DNA from: Paenibacillus xylanexedens | GTDB lineage: Bacteria > Bacillota > Bacilli > Paenibacillales > Paenibacillaceae | Reading direction: 5' to 3' | Assembly (NCBI RefSeq): GCF_007676705.1 | Contig: NZ_VEBF01000006.1 | Span: forward strand, 62,001-126,000 | DNA length: 64,000 nucleotides | Part shown: positions 32,514 to 40,321 of the stretch, one piece after another | Numbering within the stretch: the stretch's first letter is position 1 | Layout: each line of letters begins with the position of its first letter | The notes under the pieces: model-generated | Databases searched by the model: none | Seen by the model: the letters and a program-made list of their open reading frames with translations, nothing else | What the model was told of the DNA's origin: nothing | Made by a program: the position numbers and the translations under genes

Positions 32514-32764
32514 AGTTTCGACATCAGCAAACAACAGACTGAAGTCATATACGCACCCTTTTAACCAGATAATTGTAAAACCCATGTATAATTCATGAAA
32601 CATACTACGATTTTCGTAAATTTTCAGTGAATACCATAAATCACAGTACCCTTCTGTCCGATAAAGATAAAGGGGAATCCTGTCATCCATATATGCATAT
32701 TTCTCCACATCTGAAGAACACCTGGAATCAGCAATAAGCGACTATAGAAATGAGGGGACAACAC

Positions 32765-33772
32765 ATGAAAACAAACAAGAGCATCCGCGCAGGTCTCACC
32801 CTAATGATGATCCTGACGGTGCTGATGCTGGGAGCTTGTTCAGCCAATAATACAACAACGACAACAGATACTAGAACGAAAGTCGGTATTGTTCTTACGG
32901 AGGTTGGCCTGGGCGATCGCTCCTTTAATGATGCTGCTTTTGATGGACTGGTTCAGGCCAGAGACGAGAAAAGTATTGTCTTTGACTATCGCGAACCGGG
33001 CGAGAATGGATCTGCTGAAGCTGCATTTGAGGAATTTGCGGTGGCCAAATTCGACCTGATTATCGGCCTGAGTGATACGGTCCAAGCGGATATGGAGAAG
33101 GTTGCAGCCAAATATCCTGACCAGCAGTTCCTCATGATTGACAGTAAGTCCGAGTTATCCAATATTGCTTCCATCTCATTCCGGGCGGAAGAAGGAAGTT
33201 ATCTGGCAGGCGTTATTGCCGCTATGGCTTCAACAGAAGATCGTGTCGGTTTCTTGGGTGGCATGGAGATCCCCGTCCTTCGCAATTTCGAGCAGGGTTT
33301 TGAGCAAGGTGTCCTCGCTGTCAAGCCGAATGCAATAGTGGATGTCGTCTACGCAGGAGACTTTGGTAATGCCGATCTGGGTGAACAGCTCGCTGCACAG
33401 ATGATTCAGGAAAAGGGCGCTGACGTGATCTACGTAGCTGCCGGTCTCACAGGCGTGGGCGCACTGACGGAGATTCAGAAATTAGGGAAATACGCCATTG
33501 GCGTAGATACGGATCAGTTCTTTTTAGCGGAAAAAGCCATTCTGACGTCCATGCTGAAAAATGTGGATGTATCCATCTATAATGCCGTTAACTCGTTTAT
33601 TCAAAACAATCATTCCTTCCCTCAAAAGGAAATCGTGGAGGGGCTGGCAGAGAACGCCGTAGGTCTGACTGCTCTACATAATATTACGCTTAGTGATGAA
33701 CAACAGAAAACCTTCGATGATCTGAAAAAGCAGATCTCTTCCGGTCAAATCACAATTACGCTTGATCAATAA
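32765..33772 (+). CDS. BMP-family (BmpA/Med/TmpC-like) lipoprotein, substrate-binding
   Basis: The lipoprotein signal ends in the lipobox LGAC ([18 protein letters not shown]). The mature part is a two-lobed type I periplasmic-binding fold: [20 protein letters not shown] at the start, [37 protein letters not shown], and YAIGVDTDQ in the second lobe. BMP proteins usually bind nucleosides for an ABC importer, but no permease or ATPase gene is adjacent. A methyl-accepting chemotaxis protein starts 27 bases downstream, so the pair may form a binding-protein-dependent chemoreceptor. The ATG at 32765 has GAGGGGAC upstream. Confidence 0.85.
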   Translation: MKTNKSIRAGLTLMMILTVLMLGACSANNTTTTTDTRTKVGIVLTEVGLGDRSFNDAAFDGLVQARDEKSIVFDYREPGENGSAEAAFEEFAVAKFDLIIGLSDTVQADMEKVAAKYPDQQFLMIDSKSELSNIASISFRAEEGSYLAGVIAAMASTEDRVGFLGGMEIPVLRNFEQGFEQGVLAVKPNAIVDVVYAGDFGNADLGEQLAAQMIQEKGADVIYVAAGLTGVGALTEIQKLGKYAIGVDTDQFFLAEKAILTSMLKNVDVSIYNAVNSFIQNNHSFPQKEIVEGLAENAVGLTALHNITLSDEQQKTFDDLKKQISSGQITITLDQ

Positions 33773-33798
33773 CCCATCGGATTCGAGGAGGTACGCAT

Positions 33799-35451
33799 AT
33801 GAAACTACAGGGAAAACTGATACTTAATGCTCTGATCTCGCTACTTCTATGCCTTGCGCTGGTAGCCTATATCATCATGGAATTGCTCGGTATGAATGCC
33901 AAAAATCAAAATCTGGTCCCTGCCATGCTTAAGGTTAGTGAACTGAATGCCAATCAGATTCAAACCCAGCAGGCACTGGATGTTTATTCGTTCTCCATGA
34001 CAGCAGGAAATCAGGATGCCGTACTCCGCTTGCTGGATGAAGGACAATCGATGATCCAGGAGCTTACAGACGGATTACTGGAAACGGATCAGCAGTTGCA
34101 GCTTATTCAGTCCATCCAGACGAAACTACAAGCTCTGAACCAGGGAGCCACCGAAGCGATGACCGAAATGAACAGTGCAGAAGCCAAGCGTTACAGCACA
34201 CGGGTTCGGGGCATACAGAACGATATCTATTCGTTGGATGAAATAACGCGAGATCGATATGATCAATATACCGTCGATTTGGAGCGTGACATCCAGCAAA
34301 CGTGGCAAGTCGCTCTCGGCGGAGCCATCGTACTGCTCGTCGCCGTGATGTTGTTCAATATGTATACTTCACGCCAGATCGCCCGGCGTATTCGTACACT
34401 CAAAGACGCGGCGGGACAGATTGCGGATGGTGACCTTACCCTGCAATTACCGGAAGCTCGGGGCAAAGATGAACTCGATGACCTGAGCCATTCATTCCGT
34501 ATCATGACTCATAATATCCGCAGCATTATTCAATCGATCGGTGCAGCAGGTCATCGTGTCGATCTGATGGCGCAAGACATTGACCGTGGGAATGATACGT
34601 CTCAAGCGATTGTGCAGCAAGTATCCCGTACAACCGAGGAACTGGCGGTTGGCAGTCAGAAGATTGCCGAGGACCTGAGTGAAACGGTCATCGTTGTGGA
34701 CAAGATGCAATCTACCTTCAATAGTAATCTGAAGGCTACATCCCAATCCGTGATCGATGGTCGTGAAGTATTAAATACCGTTGAAGAAGGTAATAAGGCC
34801 GTTGCGGAACAACTCCGCCTGGCTGAAGTGAATCGTCTGGCGATGTCCGAGGTAGAGCAAACGGTCCGGGAACTGGAAGACAGCGCGGTTCGAATCACCA
34901 CGATGACTGCATATGTATCGGAGATTGCCAAGCAGACGACCATGCTCTCGTTAAATGCCTCCATTGAGGCGGCCCGTGCCGGAGAAGCCGGGCGCGGCTT
35001 CGCTGTCGTAGCTGGAGAGGTGAACAAGCTCGCCGAACAGTCTGCGCAATCGGTCAAGCATATCTATGCGGCAGTTGGCGAGATTACAACCTCCATGGAC
35101 AAGGTGAAGAACTCTGTAGCGCAGAGCATGCAGCTATTCAGCGAACAGGAACAAGCTACAGGCCAGACCCGGGAATCCTTCTCCGCCATTCGTGAAAGTG
35201 TAGAGCGCATTAGCACTGGCATCCACCAGCTTGCGGAGGACATGCGGCATTCGAACGAGCTCAGCACACAGGTACAGCAGGCCATCGAAAATATCAGTGC
35301 CATCACTGAGCAGTCGGCCGCCAGCAGTGAAGAGATTACAGCCTCCACGGCAGAGCAACAACGGTCCTTCACCGATGCGAGTGTTAAGGTCAAGTCACTG
35401 CGTGATATCAGTGCAGAGATGCATCAGGAACTGCTTCGATTCCGGCTATAG
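33799..35451 (+). CDS. methyl-accepting chemotaxis protein, 550 aa
   Basis: A membrane helix (about 7-30), an extracellular four-helix-type sensor of about 150 residues ([20 protein letters not shown]), a second helix ([20 protein letters not shown]), a HAMP linker ([20 protein letters not shown]) and a long cytoplasmic coiled coil are visible. The CheA/CheW-contact hairpin tip is conserved: [20 protein letters not shown] then [20 protein letters not shown]. It is co-transcribed with the BMP-family lipoprotein, suggesting it senses that protein's ligand. AGGAGG precedes the ATG. Confidence 0.92.
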   Translation: MKLQGKLILNALISLLLCLALVAYIIMELLGMNAKNQNLVPAMLKVSELNANQIQTQQALDVYSFSMTAGNQDAVLRLLDEGQSMIQELTDGLLETDQQLQLIQSIQTKLQALNQGATEAMTEMNSAEAKRYSTRVRGIQNDIYSLDEITRDRYDQYTVDLERDIQQTWQVALGGAIVLLVAVMLFNMYTSRQIARRIRTLKDAAGQIADGDLTLQLPEARGKDELDDLSHSFRIMTHNIRSIIQSIGAAGHRVDLMAQDIDRGNDTSQAIVQQVSRTTEELAVGSQKIAEDLSETVIVVDKMQSTFNSNLKATSQSVIDGREVLNTVEEGNKAVAEQLRLAEVNRLAMSEVEQTVRELEDSAVRITTMTAYVSEIAKQTTMLSLNASIEAARAGEAGRGFAVVAGEVNKLAEQSAQSVKHIYAAVGEITTSMDKVKNSVAQSMQLFSEQEQATGQTRESFSAIRESVERISTGIHQLAEDMRHSNELSTQVQQAIENISAITEQSAASSEEITASTAEQQRSFTDASVKVKSLRDISAEMHQELLRFRL

Positions 35452-35563
35452 GCAGGATGCTTGAGAATTTTCGGGCCGGACGTAGTTGGGATGTAGTTTA
35501 GATGCAGGTTAGATACTGGTTATAGGTGAGCCAAGATCAGGCAGCATGAACATACAACAAATA

Positions 35564-35606
35564 AAGGGGAGCCTCCATCATGAATCATGACAGGGCTCCC
35601 CTTTTC
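35564..35606 (+). terminator. intrinsic terminator after the chemoreceptor gene
   Basis: AAAGGGGAGCC pairs with GGCTCCCCTTTT across a loop of about 19 bases. Confidence 0.85.
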
Positions 35607-35713
35607 AGTAACTAATCGTTGTTTCATCTAACCATTGTTCCCAAGACACGCGCCAGTCGGTAACCAGACACGAAAGTTGATAACAAGGCATCAGCGTTTC
35701 AGATCCAAACGTT

Positions 35714-35910
35714 CAACGAACTGAGCAAACCTTATTGGGCCACTAATTGCAGATTATAGAATCTAACGAATCTCAGGCACTCTATTCCCTAATTTAGTCC
35801 GGTTTTTCAGCTGTATACTCTGAAATAACACAGAAATAACGTGGATGAGGTTCGTTAGCTTTTGCTCCTCCATGTAAACCATGGCATAAGGTGTGTCAGG
35901 TTCGTTAGAG
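35714..35910. repeat. intergenic array of TAACGAACCTGA-like motifs
   Basis: Four variants occur: CAACGAACTGAG (35714), TCTAACGAATCTCAGGCA (35762), GATGAGGTTCGTTAGC (35844) and GTGTCAGGTTCGTTAGAG (35893). The first two and the last two are in opposite orientation, so the region is a loose set of inverted repeats able to fold. No coding potential; it resembles intergenic repeat units rather than a CRISPR. Confidence 0.5.
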
Positions 35911-35942
35911 CACTGACGAGCTTGTCCCACACCTGCCCGTCC

Positions 35943-37622
35943 TCATAGTGCGTCGATAATGTCTCCAGCCAGCAGGGATGATGGATCGCCTCGTAGCAGG
36001 GCTGCTCGTTCGGCAGCCTGTCCATGGAGATATACGCCGAACGCGGCGGCTTGCTCCGCGCTGAGCCCTTGGGCAAGCAGACCGGCGATGATGCCGGTCA
36101 ATACGTCTCCGGCGCCGCCAGTCGCCATGCCGGCGTGTCCGGTGGTGTTGATATACGCCTCGCCGGATGGCGTTGCGATGACCGTTCGTGCTCCTTTGAG
36201 CACAAGGGTCACGCCCTGCTCGCGGGCGTATCGTGCAGCGTGTCCAATCCGGTCACGCTGCACCTCCGGGGTCGACATGCCCAGCAGTCGGCCCATCTCG
36301 CCAGGGTGCGGCGTCAGGATCGTCGCCGCACTTCGCTGGCCCCAGTCGCGAGGCCCATGTGGGCCAGCGTCTGCCAGCATGTTGAGGGCGTCCGCGTCGA
36401 TGACGAGCGGACGATCCGTTTGTTGCCACAGACGGCGGAGCCAGTCTGTGTCGCCCTGGAAGCGGCCGAGGCCCGGGCCGGTCGCGAGCACGTCGCGGCT
36501 CTCCGCGAGACGCAGCACGACGTCCGCGGAAGCCGCGTTCCATTCGCCGCTGTCGCCATCGGCGGCGGCAGCGAGCATGAGCTCGGGCACGGTGCCGATG
36601 ACATGCGGCAGCAGTGCCGCGGGCAGCGCCCATGTGGCGAGCCCGCAGCCTGCGCGCAGCGCGGCCTTGGCCGAGAGCAGGCCTGCGCCGCTCATCGGCA
36701 GACTTCCTGCGGCCAGCAACACGTGGCCGTAGGTGCCCTTGTGGCCGTCCGGTGCCCGGAGACGGCCTGTATCCACGCGCAGCGCACCGCGCAGCACCTC
36801 GTCCGTCAGCAGACGGACCGAGGGGCCATGCTCCGGCGCAAGGCGCGCGGGAATGCCGATGGCGCGCACCACGATGCGCCCCGCGGCAGAAGCGCCCGGG
36901 TACTGCACAAGCCCGCGCTTAAGCAGCGCGAGGCATACAGTCACCCGGGCTTGAATGCAGGGCTCGTACACCTCTCCGGTGTCGGCGTCCAGCCCGCTCG
37001 GCACATCGGCGGACACGACCGGCTTGCCGCTGTCGTTCGCCGCCTCGATCAGCGCCGCGTAAGCTCCTCGCGGCGCCCCCTGCGAGCCGGTGCCCAGCAG
37101 CGCATCCACGATGCCTGTGCACCGGCTGAAGTCCACGGCTTCGCGCCCGTGGACAAGGGCAGGGATGCCGAGCTGCGCAGCGGCATCCCGTTGCACAGCG
37201 GCTTCGCCCCGCAGTGCCTCAGGGGCATCGGCGTAGACCAATGTCACGCCAAGCCCCGCTTCAACCAAATGGCGCGCCGCCACCAGTCCGTCGCCGCCAT
37301 TATTACCCTTGCCGATCAGCATGTACCACTGCTGATCTCCAGGGCGCTCCATCACCAGCGCCGGATCGGCGATGATGTCGCCACCATAACCGTGCCGATC
37401 GCCGGGCCCGGTGTGTGCCCGCCGCGCATCTGTCTTGCTGCTATAGCCAAGGTGCCCTGAATCCGCAAGCCAGCCTTCTTCCTGCTCTTCCCGGCACAGC
37501 TTGATCACTTCCTCAGCAATGGCTCGTCCTGCATTCTCCATCAGACTCGCAGCAGGAATACCCAACTTTTGAATGGTATACTCGTCTACAGCCCTCATCT
37601 GTTCAGCGGTTACGATAAACAA
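35943..37622 (-). CDS. nnr: bifunctional NAD(P)H-hydrate repair enzyme (epimerase + dehydratase)
   Basis: The N-terminal YjeF_N epimerase domain (about 1-235) carries IGKGNNGGDGLVAARHLVEA and SADVPSGLDADTGE. The C-terminal ADP-dependent dehydratase domain contains DGHKGTYGHVLLAAGSLPMS, LVIDADALNML, ILTPHPGEMGRLLG and the catalytic NTTGHAGMATGGAGDVLTGI. Together they repair hydrated NADH and NADPH. There is an insert between epimerase elements (about 45-85) rich in charged and Gly residues. The base composition is strikingly GC-rich compared with neighbours, giving long spurious open frames on the other strands. The start is TTG after GGGGAGGG. Confidence 0.92.
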   Translation of the reverse strand: MFIVTAEQMRAVDEYTIQKLGIPAASLMENAGRAIAEEVIKLCREEQEEGWLADSGHLGYSSKTDARRAHTGPGDRHGYGGDIIADPALVMERPGDQQWYMLIGKGNNGGDGLVAARHLVEAGLGVTLVYADAPEALRGEAAVQRDAAAQLGIPALVHGREAVDFSRCTGIVDALLGTGSQGAPRGAYAALIEAANDSGKPVVSADVPSGLDADTGEVYEPCIQARVTVCLALLKRGLVQYPGASAAGRIVVRAIGIPARLAPEHGPSVRLLTDEVLRGALRVDTGRLRAPDGHKGTYGHVLLAAGSLPMSGAGLLSAKAALRAGCGLATWALPAALLPHVIGTVPELMLAAAADGDSGEWNAASADVVLRLAESRDVLATGPGLGRFQGDTDWLRRLWQQTDRPLVIDADALNMLADAGPHGPRDWGQRSAATILTPHPGEMGRLLGMSTPEVQRDRIGHAARYAREQGVTLVLKGARTVIATPSGEAYINTTGHAGMATGGAGDVLTGIIAGLLAQGLSAEQAAAFGVYLHGQAAERAALLRGDPSSLLAGDIIDAL

Positions 37623-37760
37623 CGTTCATCCCTCCCCATGACATGGTCATCCTACAAACAACAAATTGCACTTAAACTCTGCATCCTATATTTTTATCGC
37701 TATCTTTCCCTCTACCTCATCCAGTTACCACGATCCGTAACTTCTCCAAGCCTGCTACGC

Positions 37761-38393
37761 TTAATAACCGACCGTAAACCGCGATTGAATAAACTGTGGG
37801 TCGTCCAGTTCGTCCACCAAAGCGGCTGCAAAATCGCCAACGGAAATGGAGCTCTCCCCGATATCATCCGTAATCACCCGGTTCATGCCAACCCGGAACT
37901 GGCCTGTCCGCCGTCCTGTTGTGATCGTTGCAGCAGGACTCATATACGTCCAGTGGATATCCGATGCTTCAATCAGATCGTATGCTGCTGCATGAGCTTT
38001 CGCCAGAGGCTTGACTTCCTCCGGGAATCCCGGCGTATCCATCAGCATATCACCGGAATCAGTCAGCAAGCTTCCTGCTCCACCAACCACAACCAGACGT
38101 CCTGCTTTTGCACGGCGCACACCTTCAATTAATGAGCGTGTGACTTCCAGCATTTCTTCTTCTTCTCCAAACTTCGGTCCATACGCACTCACTACCACTT
38201 CTTGTCCTGCTGCAAAATCAGCCACCTGATCCGGGTTAATCAGATCTCCCTGTTCTACACGCAAACGTTCATGTACCATCTCAATCTTCGACGGATCACG
38301 CACTACCGCAGTCACTTCATGACCACGATCCATCAACTCCCACAGTATCGTCTTGCCAATCGCTCCGGTTGCTCCAAAAATTGCAACTTTCAT
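37761..38393 (-). CDS. NAD(P)-dependent oxidoreductase, NmrA/SDR-a5-like, 210 aa
   Basis: An N-terminal Rossmann motif MKVAIFGATGAIGKTILWEL binds NAD(P). RVEQGDLINPDQVADFAAGQ, then LVVVGGAGSLLTDSG and IHWTYMSPAATITTG match the NAD(P)H-binding (DUF3328-like/YwnB) group of atypical SDRs. The usual YxxxK is not evident, so it may be a sensor or an oxidoreductase with unknown substrate. It lies on the minus strand 138 bases upstream of nnr in the reading direction and may be a separate unit. A clear GAGGG site precedes the ATG. Confidence 0.85.
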   Translation of the reverse strand: MKVAIFGATGAIGKTILWELMDRGHEVTAVVRDPSKIEMVHERLRVEQGDLINPDQVADFAAGQEVVVSAYGPKFGEEEEMLEVTRSLIEGVRRAKAGRLVVVGGAGSLLTDSGDMLMDTPGFPEEVKPLAKAHAAAYDLIEASDIHWTYMSPAATITTGRRTGQFRVGMNRVITDDIGESSISVGDFAAALVDELDDPQFIQSRFTVGY

Positions 38394-38713
38394 ATTAAAT
38401 CCCTCTTTTCTGTAAATATCATCTCGTCAACTTACCGTTATTTTAATACTTAATCCTATTGTTATATACCTTAAACGGCTCACGCCATCTTAAACCGGAT
38501 GTGAACAACTTGTAAACCTATCTCTTACAGCTTATATGTAGAAAAATAATCTTTACTTCAACTAGCGGAAGAAGCAACGACACTCTTAAGTATCCCCTCT
38601 CTCCGCCAGCACTCAACACGAATCATGAAAAAAGCCGCTAAATGCGGCTATACTAAGATAATTTCATACGACATAAAGTCTATTCTTATCTCAAAATTTC
38701 AGTTTCCGTTCCG
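38394..38713. other. intergenic region, 320 bases, with one terminator
   Basis: Apart from the terminator at 38628-38650 belonging to the GNAT gene, I see no gene or conserved structure. Confidence 0.6.
38628..38650 (-). terminator. intrinsic terminator after the GNAT gene
   Basis: On the minus strand TAGCCGC pairs with GCGGCT around a short AT loop, followed by six T residues. Confidence 0.8.
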
Positions 38714-39142
38714 CTAGGTAGTCGGTCCTTCTTCTCCTTGCCTCCACCACATGCCCTCCGATTTCGGGCTGGTGTATTCAAATCCAAATTGAGCATACAG
38801 GCGATCAGCCGGAACATCCGCCAGCAGACTGACCAGACCACGGGCAGGTACTGCTTCACGCAGATAATTCATAATCTCGCTCATGATCAGTTTTCCATAC
38901 CCCATTCCCTGAACATCCGGGTGTACAGCAATATCGACGATCTGAAAGAAACAACCGCCATCTCCAATCACTCGCCCCATGCCTACCAGCATATCTTCTT
39001 CACGCAGACATACGGCAAACAGACTATTCGGTAGCCCAATCTCAGCCCCCTCTCTGCTCATTGGACTAAGGCCGGCAATCTGCCGCAAGGCCAGATACTC
39101 CACTGCTGCGGGTGGTGTGTGTTCAATATTCACATGATCCAT
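38714..39142 (-). CDS. GNAT-family N-acetyltransferase, about 142 aa
   Basis: The acetyl-CoA-binding motif A is visible as VDIAVHPDVQGMGYGKLIMS (Q/RxxGxG/A), with GMGRVIGDGG before it and the C-terminal LYAQFGFEYTSP. The acceptor is unknown. I placed the start at the ATG at 39142, which follows AAAGGGG; the frame extends to 39262 but that part has no site and overlaps the divergent gene's promoter. The next gene on the plus strand starts only about 110 bases away, so the two share a compact divergent promoter region. Confidence 0.85.
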   Translation of the reverse strand: MDHVNIEHTPPAAVEYLALRQIAGLSPMSREGAEIGLPNSLFAVCLREEDMLVGMGRVIGDGGCFFQIVDIAVHPDVQGMGYGKLIMSEIMNYLREAVPARGLVSLLADVPADRLYAQFGFEYTSPKSEGMWWRQGEEGPTT

Positions 39143-39253
39143 GAATTGTGCCCCTTTCTGCTTGAATTCATCTACTTCCTGTGTAATAGTGAGAGAAAGC
39201 TTACGTGAAGCGTGTTTCATGATACGTGAAGTTGGTGCAAAGGAGGAAAAAGT

Positions 39254-40141
39254 GTGTTTCAACGTTGGATTGAAGATCTAACATCGCGTCCAGGCGCTGT
39301 GGCCGTGCTATTTGGAATCATAGCACTGCTTCTGGGGATATACATATGGTCTGCCACTGAAGTTCGCCGTAGCCACGAAAGGCGAATGAGAAGGATACGA
39401 GATACATTATACATAAGTACAGCCCTCTTGGGACAACTTACCATCCAGGAAAATCGGAAATATGAACAGTCGGAACATGAACATAACGATCTGATAACGG
39501 CAATGTTAGCCTGCAAAGCTGCATCTTACCTTTCCCCTCAACTACAGGATCAGATCCGTGACTGTATCAAGGAACATGACCCTGCCAAACTCGGACTCAT
39601 GCACAGAGCACTGGAACGAGAATGCACCGTATTATCGGATGAACTCAGCCGGGATACACAAGCAGACCATTGGGGCACAGCAATCTGGACGATCCTTCGG
39701 CCCATAGCCGAACCAGCAGCAGTAGCAGCCACAGGGTTTCTGGTCGCAGATCTGGTATTTCGTCAGCGGATGTTGGCCGTCCCTGTGGACTCATGGGACA
39801 GCATCTTGCCATGGATTCGCGCGGTCTCCCTGATGATCACCATTATGTTTGGTTATCTGCTCTGGGCCAGCCCACGTCAGGATACATCGGGTACAATCAC
39901 CAAAACGCTCTCTTTGCTAATTGCGCTATGCTCCTTGCTCCATCTGATTGGACTTGTTGCCGCCCCCTATGCCCTTGGACTACAACTGATTTTATTCACC
40001 ACAGGTTTCGGACTGACCGGAACACGCTCTCGCAGTGATCGTCCATATGCAGGGCATACCGAACTGGAACCAGCGAAGGAAGTCTCTACGGAGATTGAAG
40101 TGAATACACGTCGTAAACCTGGTACCAACACCGGCGAATAA
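39254..40141 (+). CDS. membrane protein of unknown function, 295 aa
   Basis: I do not recognise a family. The visible layout is one N-terminal membrane helix (AVAVLFGIIALLLGIYIW), a soluble helical region of about 110 residues with a basic start (RRSHERRMRRIRDTLY), and then four hydrophobic segments between about 150 and 260 (AAVAATGFLVADLVF, IRAVSLMITIMFGYLLWA, LSLLIALCSLLHLIGLV, LGLQLILFTTGFGLTG). The C-terminal tail is charged and hydrophilic. The start is GTG at 39254 after AAAGGAGGAAAAA. A strong terminator follows. It stands alone. Confidence 0.7.
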   Translation: MFQRWIEDLTSRPGAVAVLFGIIALLLGIYIWSATEVRRSHERRMRRIRDTLYISTALLGQLTIQENRKYEQSEHEHNDLITAMLACKAASYLSPQLQDQIRDCIKEHDPAKLGLMHRALERECTVLSDELSRDTQADHWGTAIWTILRPIAEPAAVAATGFLVADLVFRQRMLAVPVDSWDSILPWIRAVSLMITIMFGYLLWASPRQDTSGTITKTLSLLIALCSLLHLIGLVAAPYALGLQLILFTTGFGLTGTRSRSDRPYAGHTELEPAKEVSTEIEVNTRRKPGTNTGE

Positions 40142-40213
40142 CTTACGCATCCAGCCCATCACCATCTTCGAGTGAATTTTCAACATCTAGATTCTGCATG
40201 TCTCTTACCACGT

Positions 40214-40254
40214 AAAAAAGGGCTGAAACTACATTGTAGTTTCAGCCCTTTTCT
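40214..40254. terminator. intrinsic terminator between convergent genes
   Basis: AAAAAAGGGCTGAAACTACA pairs with TGTAGTTTCAGCCCTTTT, T-rich on both strands, so it can serve both genes. Confidence 0.88.
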
Positions 40255-40274
40255 ATGATCTTTTCTTGCGAAGA

Positions 40275-40306
40275 GTGATCGGAAGGTTATTCTGTCATCG
40301 AAGTGC
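40275..40306 (+). repeat. truncated right end of the 190-bp repeat element
   Basis: GTGATCGGAAGGTTATTCTG followed by TCATCGAAGTG matches the right arm of the elements at 5902-6092 and 45731-45919 with few differences. No left arm is present, so this is a relic. Confidence 0.6.
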
Positions 40307-40321
40307 CGATAATTACTTCAC

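Larger units (their letters stand above)
35452..35942. other. intergenic region with a terminator and TAACGAAyCT repeats
   Basis: No gene was found. The first part holds the terminator at 35564-35606. From 35714 to 35910 variants of the motif TAACGAACCTGA recur four times in both orientations (see the repeat entry). Confidence 0.6.

Noticed and set aside
36024-37460. 478-codon open frame on the plus strand
   Set aside because: It lies antisense to nnr in a GC-rich region where stop codons are rare; the translation has no recognisable features.
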